From Flammeovirgaceae bacterium (GTDB taxonomy: Bacteria; Bacteroidota; Bacteroidia; Cytophagales; Cyclobacteriaceae), in NCBI GenBank assembly GCA_003229495.1, contig QIEB01000550.1, positions 1 to 19,661 of the forward strand: a stretch of DNA of 19,661 nt, in the 5' to 3' direction. The position numbers and the translations under genes are program-made. The notes under the pieces were generated by a model. It was not told the origin of the DNA and did no database searches. It saw only the letters and a program-made list of their open reading frames with translations. Each line of letters begins with the position of its first letter. Positions within the stretch are counted from its first letter, which is position 1. Shown piece by piece: positions 1 through 7,018 of this stretch.

Positions 1-84
1 CCTAAATCCTGTGCTGTCCACGTCAATCATCCGGCGGTTGTTCAAAACTAAAATATTATATCCAATTATCGTATAATTGTAAAA
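1..84. other. window edge, upstream of pyrC; coding status unclear
   Basis: The frame beginning at position 2 on the + strand stays open to a TAA at 74-76, eight bases before the pyrC start. That would fit the C-terminal tail of an upstream co-directional gene. The minus strand is also open here, with an ATG at 30-28 that would begin a divergent gene running out of the window. Positions 41-84 are clearly more AT-rich than 1-40, which favours an intergenic spacer there. The stretch is too short to decide between the two readings, so I make no product call. Confidence 0.25.
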
Positions 85-1419
85 ATGGCCACCATCCTGA
101 TCAAGAATGCTTCCCTGGTTAACGAAGAACGCATTTACCATGCTGATGTACTGGTAAGAGGGCAGCGTATTTACAAAATTGGAAGAGATCTGACTTATCC
201 TGGAAGTGTGGTCATTGATGCCCGGGAGCAATTTCTTTTGCCAGGTTGTATTGACGACCAAGTGCATTTCCGTGAGCCCGGACTAACCCATAAAGGCACT
301 ATTGCTTCCGAAACCAAAGCCGCGATAGCCGGTGGTATTACCAGCTTTATGGAAATGCCAAATACCAAGCCGCCAACACTCACCCAGTCCCTCTTAGAAG
401 AAAAATTTGAAATCGCAGCCAGCAATTCGATGGCAAATTACTCCTTCTTTATGGGCGCCTCAAATGATAACCTGGATGAAGTCTTAAGAACTGACCCTAT
501 AACAGTTTGTGGAATTAAAGTATTTATGGGTTCCAGCACCGGAAATATGCTGGTTGATGATGAGAAGACCCTGGAAGCGCTATTCTCAGAAGCCCATCTT
601 CTAATCGCCACACATTGTGAAGACGAGGTAACCATCAAGTTAAATCTGGATCATTATAGGGCAAAATATGGTGAGGCAATACCGATTCAATGCCATCCGG
701 AAATAAGATCCACAGAAGCCTGCTACCTTAGTTCTTCGAAAGCCGTAAAGCTGGCCAAAAAATTTGACACCCGTCTGCATATCCTGCACATCTCCACTGG
801 AAGGGAGACTTTTCTTTTTGAGTCAACCGAACCATTAAGGAGTAAACGGATCACAGCAGAAGCCTGTATCCATCATTTATGGTTTACAGACAAAGATTAC
901 CAATCTAAAGGAAGTGCCATTAAGTGGAACCCAGCGGTGAAGTCAGCGGAAGATAAGCAGGCCATTTGGCAGGCAGTACTTGATGGGCGTATCGACGTTA
1001 TTGCTACGGACCATTCACCTCATAGCTGGCAAGAAAAAAGCAACTCATACCAGTCTTCACCCTCAGGGGGACCGCTCATTCAACACAGTCTGGTGGCCAT
1101 GCTTGAGTTCCACCGACAAGGTAAGATCTCCCTCGAAATGGTAGTACAAAAAATGTGTCATAATCCCGCTGAAATTTTTAATATCAAGGATCGTGGATAC
1201 TTAAGAGAGGGTTATTTTGCAGATCTGGTACTGGTAGATCTTAACGAATCCTGGACGGTGAAGAAAGAAAATATAGTGGCAAAATGCGGATGGTCACCAT
1301 TCGAGGGGACCACCTTTCATTCACAGGTCACCCACACTCTGGTATCAGGAGAATTAGTCTACAAGAACGGAGCATTTGACCATACCACAAAAGGTCAACG
1401 ATTAATATTTGATCGTTAA
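85..1419 (+). CDS. pyrC: dihydroorotase (Bacteroidota type)
   Basis: Dihydroorotase catalyses the reversible cyclisation of N-carbamoyl-L-aspartate to dihydroorotate, the third step of de novo pyrimidine synthesis, in the cytoplasm. The 444-residue protein has the amidohydrolase layout. Seen in the sequence are the N-terminal metal motif with Gln59 and His61 followed by Phe-Arg-Glu-Pro-Gly, MEMPNT near 89-94, the expected carboxylated lysine Lys145 in GIKVFMGSSTGNM, metal-ligand candidates His177 (ATHCE) and His235 (LHILHIS), and the catalytic Asp309 in ATDHSPH. Most amidohydrolases have HxH in the first motif; here the first His is Gln, which I recall as normal for the Bacteroidota branch. 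The ATG at 85 gives the usual family N-terminus; no Shine-Dalgarno is visible, as is common in this phylum. A weak stem-loop follows the stop. Confidence 0.95.
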   Translation: MATILIKNASLVNEERIYHADVLVRGQRIYKIGRDLTYPGSVVIDAREQFLLPGCIDDQVHFREPGLTHKGTIASETKAAIAGGITSFMEMPNTKPPTLTQSLLEEKFEIAASNSMANYSFFMGASNDNLDEVLRTDPITVCGIKVFMGSSTGNMLVDDEKTLEALFSEAHLLIATHCEDEVTIKLNLDHYRAKYGEAIPIQCHPEIRSTEACYLSSSKAVKLAKKFDTRLHILHISTGRETFLFESTEPLRSKRITAEACIHHLWFTDKDYQSKGSAIKWNPAVKSAEDKQAIWQAVLDGRIDVIATDHSPHSWQEKSNSYQSSPSGGPLIQHSLVAMLEFHRQGKISLEMVVQKMCHNPAEIFNIKDRGYLREGYFADLVLVDLNESWTVKKENIVAKCGWSPFEGTTFHSQVTHTLVSGELVYKNGAFDHTTKGQRLIFDR

Positions 1420-1432
1420 ACCCGTTTAGGCA

Positions 1433-1450
1433 CTGGAAAACTTTTTCCAG
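1433..1450 (+). terminator. stem-loop after pyrC
   Basis: CTGGAAA-ACTT-TTTCCAG is a perfect 7-bp stem with a 4-nt loop, starting 13 bases after the pyrC stop. No long T-run follows, so it is only a weak candidate terminator or 3'-end stabiliser. Confidence 0.3.
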
Positions 1451-1483
1451 CCTGGACAGAATTAAAATTTCTAGATCTATTAC

Positions 1484-1514
1484 TTTGCAAAATGCAAACA
1501 AACACCTAATTTTG
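1484..1514 (+). promoter_or_regulatory. Bacteroidota-type promoter of tRNA-His
   Basis: TTTG at 1484-1487 and TAATTTTG at 1507-1514, separated by 19 bases, match the Bacteroidota housekeeping promoter pattern (TTTG about 19-20 nt before TAnnTTTG). Transcription would start near 1520, about ten bases before the tRNA, which is a sensible leader length. Both boxes are seen directly; their activity is inferred. Confidence 0.65.
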
Positions 1515-1530
1515 CATTCCTATAATTCAT

Positions 1531-1605
1531 GGTGGTTGTAGCTCAGTTGGTTAGAGCGCTGGTTTGTGGCACCAGAGGTCGTGGGTTCGAACCCCATCTT
1601 CCACC
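1531..1605 (+). tRNA. tRNA-His (GTG anticodon)
   Basis: The cloverleaf folds with D-stem GCTC/GAGC, anticodon stem CTGGT/ACCAG with loop TTGTGGC (anticodon GTG at 1566-1568), and T-arm GTGGG-TTCGAAC-CCCAT. The extra 5' G at 1531 (position -1) faces C73 at 1605, the identity element of tRNA-His. CCA is not encoded: the bases after C73 are CAA. Acceptor positions 5-68 and 6-67 are both T opposite T, an uncommon tandem mismatch, while the other five pairs are Watson-Crick. The mature form without G-1 would start at 1532. Confidence 0.93.
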
Positions 1606-1669
1606 CAAATGCCTCCCATTAATGATGAAAATCCTTCTAACTGATTTACAGTTGCAATTGGGAAATTGT

Positions 1670-1858
1670 CTATTTTTTTCTGCCGTTACCTTGAGACAGT
1701 TTGTTCAATTGCCGTCTTACCTTTTCAATTGACTCTATGAGTCCTGTTTCATAACTGCAGGCCTTAAATTCAGCAAAAAGATCTGGTCCTGGAACATTCG
1801 AATACCTTACATCTGCTTTTTATTGGCTGAAAAAATATGTAAACTTGTTTAGATACAT
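1670..1858 (-). pseudogene. coding-like minus-strand relic, unidentified
   Basis: Read on the minus strand, an ATG at 1858-1856 opens 12 codons (beginning MYLNKFTYFFSQ), then an in-frame TAA at 1822-1820. The same frame continues for another 49 codons to a TAG at 1672-1670. The continued part looks like real protein, including SNVPGPDLFAEFKACSYETG followed by a basic amphipathic stretch (IESIEKVRRQLNKL). It contains no ATG or GTG, and its only TTG is close to the end. The simplest reading is a small gene killed by a nonsense mutation, or the 3' remnant of a larger gene. I do not recognise a family. The rest of 1606-1856 shows nothing else; a + strand open frame starting inside the tRNA is a shadow. 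Chance openness cannot be excluded. Confidence 0.3.
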
Positions 1859-2123
1859 GGACCGCATTACACATAAATACTTTAACGCCCTGTCTCTTAA
1901 AGAGAAGATCAGTTTACTGTTTCAAAACGGAAACTTTATTGTGGCCATCAGGTACTATGGTTATAAAATTAATCTCTACCTGCTCAATAATTTTTATGTG
2001 GAAGTTTTTTACAATCACAAAAGGGACATGATTGAACGTGTCGAATTACTCCCAGCCTTTCATACCAGGATGAAGTTCTACTCAGACCAGATTCAACTTC
2101 CGGCTAATTTACTGGCCCAATAG
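1857..2123 (+). CDS. small hypothetical protein
   Basis: This 88-residue protein begins MDRITHKYFN; the ATG at 1857 is preferred over an in-frame TTG at 1845. It is soluble, with no signal peptide, membrane segment or known catalytic motif. It is rich in aromatic residues and looks like an alpha/beta fold, with hydrophobic strands around FIVAIRYYGYKINLYLL and FYVEVFYN. The pattern resembles small uncharacterised proteins I recall from Cytophagales, but no function can be given. Its 3' end overlaps the 3' end of coaE by 15 bases (convergent genes). Its start codon overlaps, in a shared CATG, the ATG of the minus-strand relic. Confidence 0.6.
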   Translation: MDRITHKYFNALSLKEKISLLFQNGNFIVAIRYYGYKINLYLLNNFYVEVFYNHKRDMIERVELLPAFHTRMKFYSDQIQLPANLLAQ

Positions 2124-2699
2124 ACGTTTGTGTAAGTCAAGTATTTGCAGGATCAAAAGTTGTTTTTCATCATTGTACAATACCATATCTGATTCCTCCA
2201 TCCTTTGCTGATCCGATAATTGTCGTGAGATAATCAATTCAACCTGCCTGCGTTCCCGATGAGGGTCCCGTGCCAATACTCTAGTGATCCTCAACTCCAT
2301 TGGCGCCAGAATTGTCACCAGATGATCAAGTTGCTTGTATGAACCAGTCTCAATCAGTAGCGCCGCCTCCTTTAGGATGTATGGAAATTGGGTTTCGTAA
2401 TTATCAACCCACTTAATATAGTCTTTAGCTACTTCGGGGTGTACCAACTTATTGAGTACCTGTACTTTTTCCCAGTCAGAGAACACCAGGTCAGCCAGAT
2501 ACTCCCTGTTAAGTTTCCCGTTTTGGTGATAGCTGTTTTTTCCAAATGCAATCTTTATTTCTTCCTGCAGGTTGGTGGATTCCTCCATCAATTGTTTAGC
2601 TCTGCTATCGGCATCGTATACCGGAATACCTAAGGTGTTAAATATTTTGCAAACAATGGATTTTCCGGCTCCAATTCCTCCTGTGATTCCTACCTCCAT
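2109..2699 (-). CDS. coaE: dephospho-CoA kinase
   Basis: CoaE phosphorylates the 3'-hydroxyl of dephospho-CoA with ATP, the last step of coenzyme A synthesis, in the cytoplasm. At 196 residues it has the usual family length. The N-terminus is a clear P-loop, GITGGIGAGKS (residues 4-14), followed by the dephospho-CoA-binding VYDAD segment near 27-31, a CoA-binding LVHPEV stretch, the EAALLIETG core strand and helix, and the lid region with RVLARD and ISRQLSDQQRMEESD. It is the last gene of the minus-strand operon, four bases after the YbbR-like gene, so the two are probably translationally coupled. Its 3' end overlaps the convergent small ORF. Confidence 0.95.
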   Translation of the reverse strand: MEVGITGGIGAGKSIVCKIFNTLGIPVYDADSRAKQLMEESTNLQEEIKIAFGKNSYHQNGKLNREYLADLVFSDWEKVQVLNKLVHPEVAKDYIKWVDNYETQFPYILKEAALLIETGSYKQLDHLVTILAPMELRITRVLARDPHRERRQVELIISRQLSDQQRMEESDMVLYNDEKQLLILQILDLHKRLLGQ

Positions 2700-2703
2700 T
2701 AAT

Positions 2704-3654
2704 TTACCTTTCTTTTACCACGGGTAGAAACGTAGAATCCATCTTAAGTTCCATAATAAACGGGCTGTTTGTTTGGGCCTTTAATTTAACTGTCGAATCG
2801 GGTAGTATTTCAGCAAAATCTGCAAAAACCTCAATAGAGTTTGTCCAAGTAGAATCCATATAGCTTGCTGCCACCTGGTATTTTACCACATAACCGGCGG
2901 AATTCAAATCTATAGTATAGCCCACAGGAAAATTCCTGGTGGTAACTTGAGCAAGATACTCCTGCTCGATCAGTGGATCCACTTTCAAGCGGACAGATAC
3001 CTGCTTTGGATTTGAGCGTAGTTGCTCTTGCTCAAATGCCATATCAATGATTTCCTGATAGCTTCCGGCAATATTCTTCTTTGAAATTACCAAAACCATC
3101 GAATCCGCCAGGCTTTTGACATATGATTGAGGACCTGAGACCACTACAGTATCAGGGTCAATCTGGATGTCAACCACTACGTGGTTCACTTTTGGATTGA
3201 TGTCCCCCAGCACTAGCTTTATAGTGCGTTGACTATTTTTCTCGAAATGAAAATGAAGGGTGTCCGTAATGACGCTGTTCAATCGGAAGGATGTAACTTG
3301 ATCATTGATCAAGGGCACCAAGCTATTCCCCAACAGGTATCTGGTGTCTGTCGGGGCATTTATTCTTACCAAAAGTGGTTTGGTACCGATACCAAGTGAC
3401 TTCCGAACCAGGCTCCAACCACCACCGGTAACATTTATTCTTAGGGCTTTAGGCAATTTACCCATTACCAATAAACTATCCTTGTTTGGATAAATCAGTT
3501 CAATAGGATAATTGATGGTAGTGGTATAATCCGACTTATTAAGGGCGGAGAAAAACCAGAAAGTAGTAGCCGCCAAAATACACATTGAAATTACTTTCCA
3601 TCTGTGATGATTGACTTTTCCTGATTTACGCCATAATCGTTGGAAAGATTCCAT
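2704..3654 (-). CDS. YbbR-like domain membrane protein
   Basis: The 316-residue protein has a short basic cytoplasmic N-terminus, one membrane segment around residues 20-38 (VISMCILAATTFWFFSAL) and a long extracytoplasmic part of beta-rich repeats. Segments such as INVTGGGWSLVRKSLG, VVSGPQSYVKSLADSMV and VSVRLKVDPLIEQ are typical of YbbR domains. In Firmicutes the YbbR protein CdaR controls the diadenylate cyclase CdaA; no cdaA lies in this window, so the role here is open. Location between yajC and coaE is a common arrangement in Bacteroidota as far as I recall. Gaps are 26 nt to yajC and 4 nt to coaE. Confidence 0.8.
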   Translation of the reverse strand: MESFQRLWRKSGKVNHHRWKVISMCILAATTFWFFSALNKSDYTTTINYPIELIYPNKDSLLVMGKLPKALRINVTGGGWSLVRKSLGIGTKPLLVRINAPTDTRYLLGNSLVPLINDQVTSFRLNSVITDTLHFHFEKNSQRTIKLVLGDINPKVNHVVVDIQIDPDTVVVSGPQSYVKSLADSMVLVISKKNIAGSYQEIIDMAFEQEQLRSNPKQVSVRLKVDPLIEQEYLAQVTTRNFPVGYTIDLNSAGYVVKYQVAASYMDSTWTNSIEVFADFAEILPDSTVKLKAQTNSPFIMELKMDSTFLPVVKER

Positions 3655-3680
3655 TATTTACCTCAAGGGGAGCGGGGAGA

Positions 3681-3992
3681 TCAATCTTTTTTGTATTGCT
3701 TACTGGCTTCAAGTGAAATGGAAGATTTATCCATTTTAATTCTAGCACCACGATCCACTTCAAGTGTGATGGTATTTTCGTCAATAGCGGTCACCTTCCC
3801 GTGTATTCCTCCTAATGTTACTATCTGGTCTCCTTTCTTTATGCCACCGATAAACTTTTTCTGATCTTTTTGTTTCTTTTGTTGAGGACGGATCATAAAG
3901 AAATAGAATACCAAAAGTATTCCCCCAATAAAGATCAAGTTCATAGTGCCGGCTCCTCCACCGGGAACCTGTAACAATATAATTTCAAACAT
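3681..3992 (-). CDS. yajC: preprotein translocase subunit YajC
   Basis: YajC is a small inner-membrane protein that associates with SecDF and SecYEG during protein export. The 103-residue product has a short N-terminal segment, one membrane helix at about residues 17-36 (MNLIFIGGILLVFYFFMIRP), then the family hallmark RPQQKKQKDQKKF. The compact cytoplasmic domain contains GDQIVTLGGIHGKV and ITLEVDRGARIKMDKSSI. Length and motif order are standard. It lies between the DUF1573 lipoprotein and the YbbR-like gene in the minus-strand operon. secDF is not in the window. Confidence 0.95.
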   Translation of the reverse strand: MFEIILLQVPGGGAGTMNLIFIGGILLVFYFFMIRPQQKKQKDQKKFIGGIKKGDQIVTLGGIHGKVTAIDENTITLEVDRGARIKMDKSSISLEASKQYKKD

Positions 3993-4020
3993 AATGTTAT
4001 ATTTATTCTACTGCCTACAA

Positions 4021-4548
4021 CTAGCCAGCGGCATTCACAGTACCCTTCAGCCTTAATTTTCGCACCTTCGGATAAGTATTCGCAGTTACGGTAATTGTAG
4101 GTGCCTGATTTCCTTTTTTTCCTTTACTATTAAACCTGACTGCAATTTCTCCTGTACCTCCAACTGGTACCGGCTCTTTAGAATAGGACGGCACGGTACA
4201 ACCACAAGACGCCGAGGCACTTTGAATGATCAACGGGGCTTCACCTGTATTGATAAAGGAAAAAGTATGTTCCACTATCTCCCCTTCCGAAATGGTTCCA
4301 AAATCAAAAGTCTCCGAAGAGAAACTAAATTCGGGCAGGGGCCCTTCAGGTTTAATCTCAGGCCCTGCTGGAATGGTTGTAGTAGTGGTTGGGGTGGTAT
4401 TGAGGGTGGTAGTTGCTGTATTCCCGCCATTTTCGAGTTTAGCAACTCGACGTTCCAATTCCGAAACCCTGGACTCCAATACATTATCACAGCTGGCGGC
4501 AGTGAGTAGTATCAATACCACCACGAGGTTGAGTTTAATAATTTTCAT
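4021..4548 (-). CDS. DUF1573 lipoprotein
   Basis: The 175-residue protein starts with a lipoprotein signal peptide ending in the lipobox TAASC (Cys20). Then come a short heptad-like segment (VSELERRVAKLENGG), a Thr-rich flexible linker at about 41-64, and a DUF1573 domain. The domain has the usual FDFGTISEGEIVEHTFSF opening, INTGEAPLII, the paired cysteines of SCGCTVP, and closing beta strands. DUF1573 domains are beta-sandwich folds resembling ASH/MSP domains, frequent in Bacteroidota envelopes, with no settled function. The coiled coil plus linker suggests an oligomeric, surface-extended protein anchored in a membrane. The Thr-rich linker is low complexity and may vary between strains. Confidence 0.85.
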   Translation of the reverse strand: MKIIKLNLVVVLILLTAASCDNVLESRVSELERRVAKLENGGNTATTTLNTTPTTTTTIPAGPEIKPEGPLPEFSFSSETFDFGTISEGEIVEHTFSFINTGEAPLIIQSASASCGCTVPSYSKEPVPVGGTGEIAVRFNSKGKKGNQAPTITVTANTYPKVRKLRLKGTVNAAG

Positions 4549-4569
4549 AACAACATTAATTTTTATTCC

Positions 4570-5574
4570 TTAATTTATATTACTAATTATCGATTTTGTA
4601 AACTGTTGAGTATCAGAAGCTCCTCCTAAATCAGCAGTACAAAGCTGGGGATCCGCTAATGTTTTATTCAACGCCAAATCAATAGCCTCTGCAAAACTAT
4701 TCAATTTTAAGTGTTTCAGCATAAGAATCGAAGATCTAATTATAGCGGTAGGGTTGGCTAAACCCTGGCCTGCTATGTCAGGCGCTGACCCATGTACCGC
4801 CTCGAAGATTGCCACTTTATCACCTATATTAGCACCTGCAACCAGCCCAAGACCACCCACCAAACCAGCACATAGATCAGAAAGAATATCTCCAAACAAG
4901 TTGGTAGTCACTATCACATCATAATCTTCAGGTCTAATAACCAATTGCATACACATATTATCAATTATACGATCATTGACCTCAATTTCCGGATAATCCT
5001 TGGCAACCTCATCCCCAGCATCAAGAAAAATTTTACCTATCCATTTGAGGATGTTCGCTTTATGCACTATGGTGACCTTTTCTCTGCCAAATTTTCGGGC
5101 ATATTCAAATGCTGCCCGCACAATACGAAGAGACCCTTTCTTGGTTACTCTGGCTATGGAATCAGCCATTTCCAGGCGATCATCGTACAACTCCAATCCT
5201 GCATACAATCCTTCGGTATTTTCCCGGAACAGCACGGTATCAACATTATCAAACTTTGAAATAACTCCCGGGGTAGACTTGCAGGGCCGGATGTTTTGAT
5301 ATAGGTCGAATATGTGACGAAGCTGGACGTTTACACTTTTAAACCCTTTACCAACAGGTGTGGTTATGGGACCTTTTAAAGCAACTTTATTTTTGTTAAC
5401 GGAATCAATTAATGACTGAGGTATCAATTCACCACCACTATCCAGGCTGGCAATCCCAGCATTGATCTCCTCCCAGGTAATGGGAACACCTAGTGCTGTA
5501 AAAATTTCTTTTACGGAAATGATAATTTCCGGACCAATACCATCCCCTGCAATTAAAGTAACCTCTTTTTGCAT
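4570..5574 (-). CDS. NAD-type isocitrate dehydrogenase (isocitrate/isopropylmalate dehydrogenase family)
   Basis: Oxidative decarboxylation of isocitrate to 2-oxoglutarate is the likely reaction. From the ATG at 5574 the protein has 334 residues; an in-frame upstream start at 5604 would overlap the preceding gene and add ten basic residues not typical of the family. Visible motifs are IAGDGIGPE at the N-terminus, the substrate loop SVNVQLRHIFDLYQNIRP (the Ser and Asn favour isocitrate over isopropylmalate), RENTEGLYAG, the catalytic Lys in VHKANILK, metal-binding TTNLFGDILSD, and HGSAPDIAGQGLANP. Asp-Ile after HGSAP replaces the Lys-Tyr of NADP enzymes, pointing to NAD+. The start lies four bases after the YtxH-like stop, so coupling is likely. 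Isopropylmalate dehydrogenase or homoisocitrate dehydrogenase are less likely alternatives. Confidence 0.82.
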   Translation of the reverse strand: MQKEVTLIAGDGIGPEIIISVKEIFTALGVPITWEEINAGIASLDSGGELIPQSLIDSVNKNKVALKGPITTPVGKGFKSVNVQLRHIFDLYQNIRPCKSTPGVISKFDNVDTVLFRENTEGLYAGLELYDDRLEMADSIARVTKKGSLRIVRAAFEYARKFGREKVTIVHKANILKWIGKIFLDAGDEVAKDYPEIEVNDRIIDNMCMQLVIRPEDYDVIVTTNLFGDILSDLCAGLVGGLGLVAGANIGDKVAIFEAVHGSAPDIAGQGLANPTAIIRSSILMLKHLKLNSFAEAIDLALNKTLADPQLCTADLGGASDTQQFTKSIISNIN

Positions 5575-5578
5575 TGGG

Positions 5579-5881
5579 TTATTTCTTTTCTTTGATCTGG
5601 CCAATCAACTCGTCCACATCTTCCAAGAGTTTTTCCGCTTTTTCCTTGGCATCCTGGATTACCTTCTCCCCTTCTGAACGGGCGTTACTCAAAATTGGCT
5701 CGGCCTGTCCTTCCATAATTTCTTCCAGCAGTTCCTCTAGTTTTTGTTTGTACTTTTCCAACCTAAATGCCAGTTTTTCCCGGGTGTTGGTTCCCTTATC
5801 CGGTGCATACAGGATTCCCAGGATGGCACCTGCGGAGGCGCCCGCTAAAAAACACAATAAATTATCTGTCGTTTTACTCAT
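5579..5881 (-). CDS. YtxH domain protein
   Basis: The 100-residue protein has an N-terminal hydrophobic Gly/Ala segment, LLCFLAGASAGAILGILYAP (about 8-27), followed by DKGTNTREKL, the signature of YtxH-like proteins. The remainder is a highly charged helix with heptad character (EKYKQKLEELLEEIMEG and EKVIQDAKEKAEKLLEDVDEL), predicted as a coiled coil. YtxH proteins are small membrane-anchored proteins, some stress-induced in Firmicutes, with no known biochemical activity. The gene lies 8 nt downstream of nusB and 4 nt upstream of the isocitrate dehydrogenase start. Confidence 0.8.
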   Translation of the reverse strand: MSKTTDNLLCFLAGASAGAILGILYAPDKGTNTREKLAFRLEKYKQKLEELLEEIMEGQAEPILSNARSEGEKVIQDAKEKAEKLLEDVDELIGQIKEKK

Positions 5882-5889
5882 GGTTTTGG

Positions 5890-7002
5890 TTATTTATTAT
5901 CTATCAACCCCCTGCCACTTTTTTTAATGGTTCCGCTTGCCGTCAGGTCGTGGGCCAGAACGTCCAATAAGCCGTTAATGAACTTCTTACTTTTAGGTGT
6001 GCTGTACTTTTTAGACATTTCAATATATTCATTAATTGTAACTTTAACAGGGATACTAGGGAAATTTATCATCTCACTTAGAGCCATTTTGAGCAGGATC
6101 ATATCAACCTGTGCTATACGATCCGTTTTCCAATTTTTGGAACTATCAGCTATCAGTTTTTCTGACCATGACTCTTGTCTAATGGTAGCGTCGAATATGT
6201 CTGCGAAAAATTGTTTGTCTTCCTCCCATTGGTAGGAAAGGGGTGCTAAAACCGCACCTTCATTAGTAATGGATTTTAGGGTCTTGTTCACCAGGCTTTT
6301 AATAATATCCTTGTTTTCAACCCACCCACGATCGTACTCTTCAAAAAAGTTTTGGTAAGATTCGCTTTTCCCTAAAATGGTTTTAAATATGTAGCGCAAT
6401 TTCTTCACCTCAGCATCCAGCCCACTAGTTTCCTGATCAAACTCCTCGGCCAGTCCCTGGTGACTCTTTATTTCCTTGTACCAGCGTGAAAGCCGGTCCT
6501 GCTTTTCATCCCACGATGGCAACTGAGTGGAGGCCAAAGCTTTACGAAGTATCTCAATTGAGCGCATATCCCTCAAGTACACTATTTGTCTTCCTTGCGG
6601 CAATGACTTTTTTCTGGCAAGCAATATACGCTCAAAGTCGGCCAATGCTAAAAACAAAGCCAGTACCCACAAGAATAGTTTGTGGATGCCCTCTACTTCC
6701 AATAACATCTGTGAACGCAAAAATTTCAGGTCTTTAGAAATTTGTTGGTTATAGGTGGATAGTTCAGCCTCTATTCCGGCCTTCAGTTCCGCAGTAAATT
6801 CCTTGGGAAGGTTGCCAGGTTCAACCAGCTGTTGCTTAAAGATTTGTTCTAATTTTGCAACCTTGTCAGGAGTTGTCTCCTGGAGGTCCTTTGAGGCTTC
6901 TTCTAATCTTTCCCAAGAAATCTGCTGATTAGAAGCTCGGAGCTGTTGAAATGCAAATAACGTTTGCATTGCTTTGATACGCAAATTTCTGCGGTTTAGC
7001 AT
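5890..7002 (-). CDS. nusB: transcription antitermination factor NusB, long Bacteroidota form
   Basis: NusB, with NusE (ribosomal protein S10), binds boxA RNA and supports antitermination of rRNA transcription. At 370 residues this is more than twice the classical size of about 140. The N-terminus MLNRRNLRIKAMQTLFAFQ matches the start of NusB. The C-terminal part from about residue 280 matches the conserved NusB core: DRIAQVDMILLKMALSEM, then VKVTINEYIEMSKKYSTPKSKKFINGLLD. Between them lies an insert of about 230 mostly helical residues without a recognisable catalytic motif. Elongated NusB proteins are usual in Bacteroidota annotations as far as I know, so this is probably not a fusion error. 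The gene is 16 nt downstream of the dehydrogenase gene. Confidence 0.9.
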   Translation of the reverse strand: MLNRRNLRIKAMQTLFAFQQLRASNQQISWERLEEASKDLQETTPDKVAKLEQIFKQQLVEPGNLPKEFTAELKAGIEAELSTYNQQISKDLKFLRSQMLLEVEGIHKLFLWVLALFLALADFERILLARKKSLPQGRQIVYLRDMRSIEILRKALASTQLPSWDEKQDRLSRWYKEIKSHQGLAEEFDQETSGLDAEVKKLRYIFKTILGKSESYQNFFEEYDRGWVENKDIIKSLVNKTLKSITNEGAVLAPLSYQWEEDKQFFADIFDATIRQESWSEKLIADSSKNWKTDRIAQVDMILLKMALSEMINFPSIPVKVTINEYIEMSKKYSTPKSKKFINGLLDVLAHDLTASGTIKKSGRGLIDNK

Positions 7003-7018
7003 TTCTTAAAAAATGTGG

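Noticed and set aside
1000..1030. ATDHSPH read as a possible separate hydrolase motif
   Set aside because: It is the standard final metal and catalytic motif of dihydroorotase, within the same gene.
1529..1732. 67-codon + strand ORF beginning at the tRNA
   Set aside because: Its first half is the tRNA-His gene itself and the rest has no protein-like character; it is a shadow.
4222..4573. Two overlapping + strand ORFs opposite the DUF1573 lipoprotein gene
   Set aside because: They translate the complement of the Thr-rich linker into low-complexity Val/Gly runs; the minus-strand lipoprotein with lipobox and DUF1573 domain is clearly the real gene.
5575..5604. Upstream start for the isocitrate dehydrogenase gene (adds ten residues)
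   Set aside because: It overlaps the YtxH-like coding end and adds a basic extension; the ATG at 5574 places the family N-terminus directly at the start.
5574..5927. 117-codon + strand ORF opposite the YtxH-like gene
   Set aside because: It is Ser-rich because it is the complement of the Glu/Lys-rich coiled coil; a typical antisense shadow.
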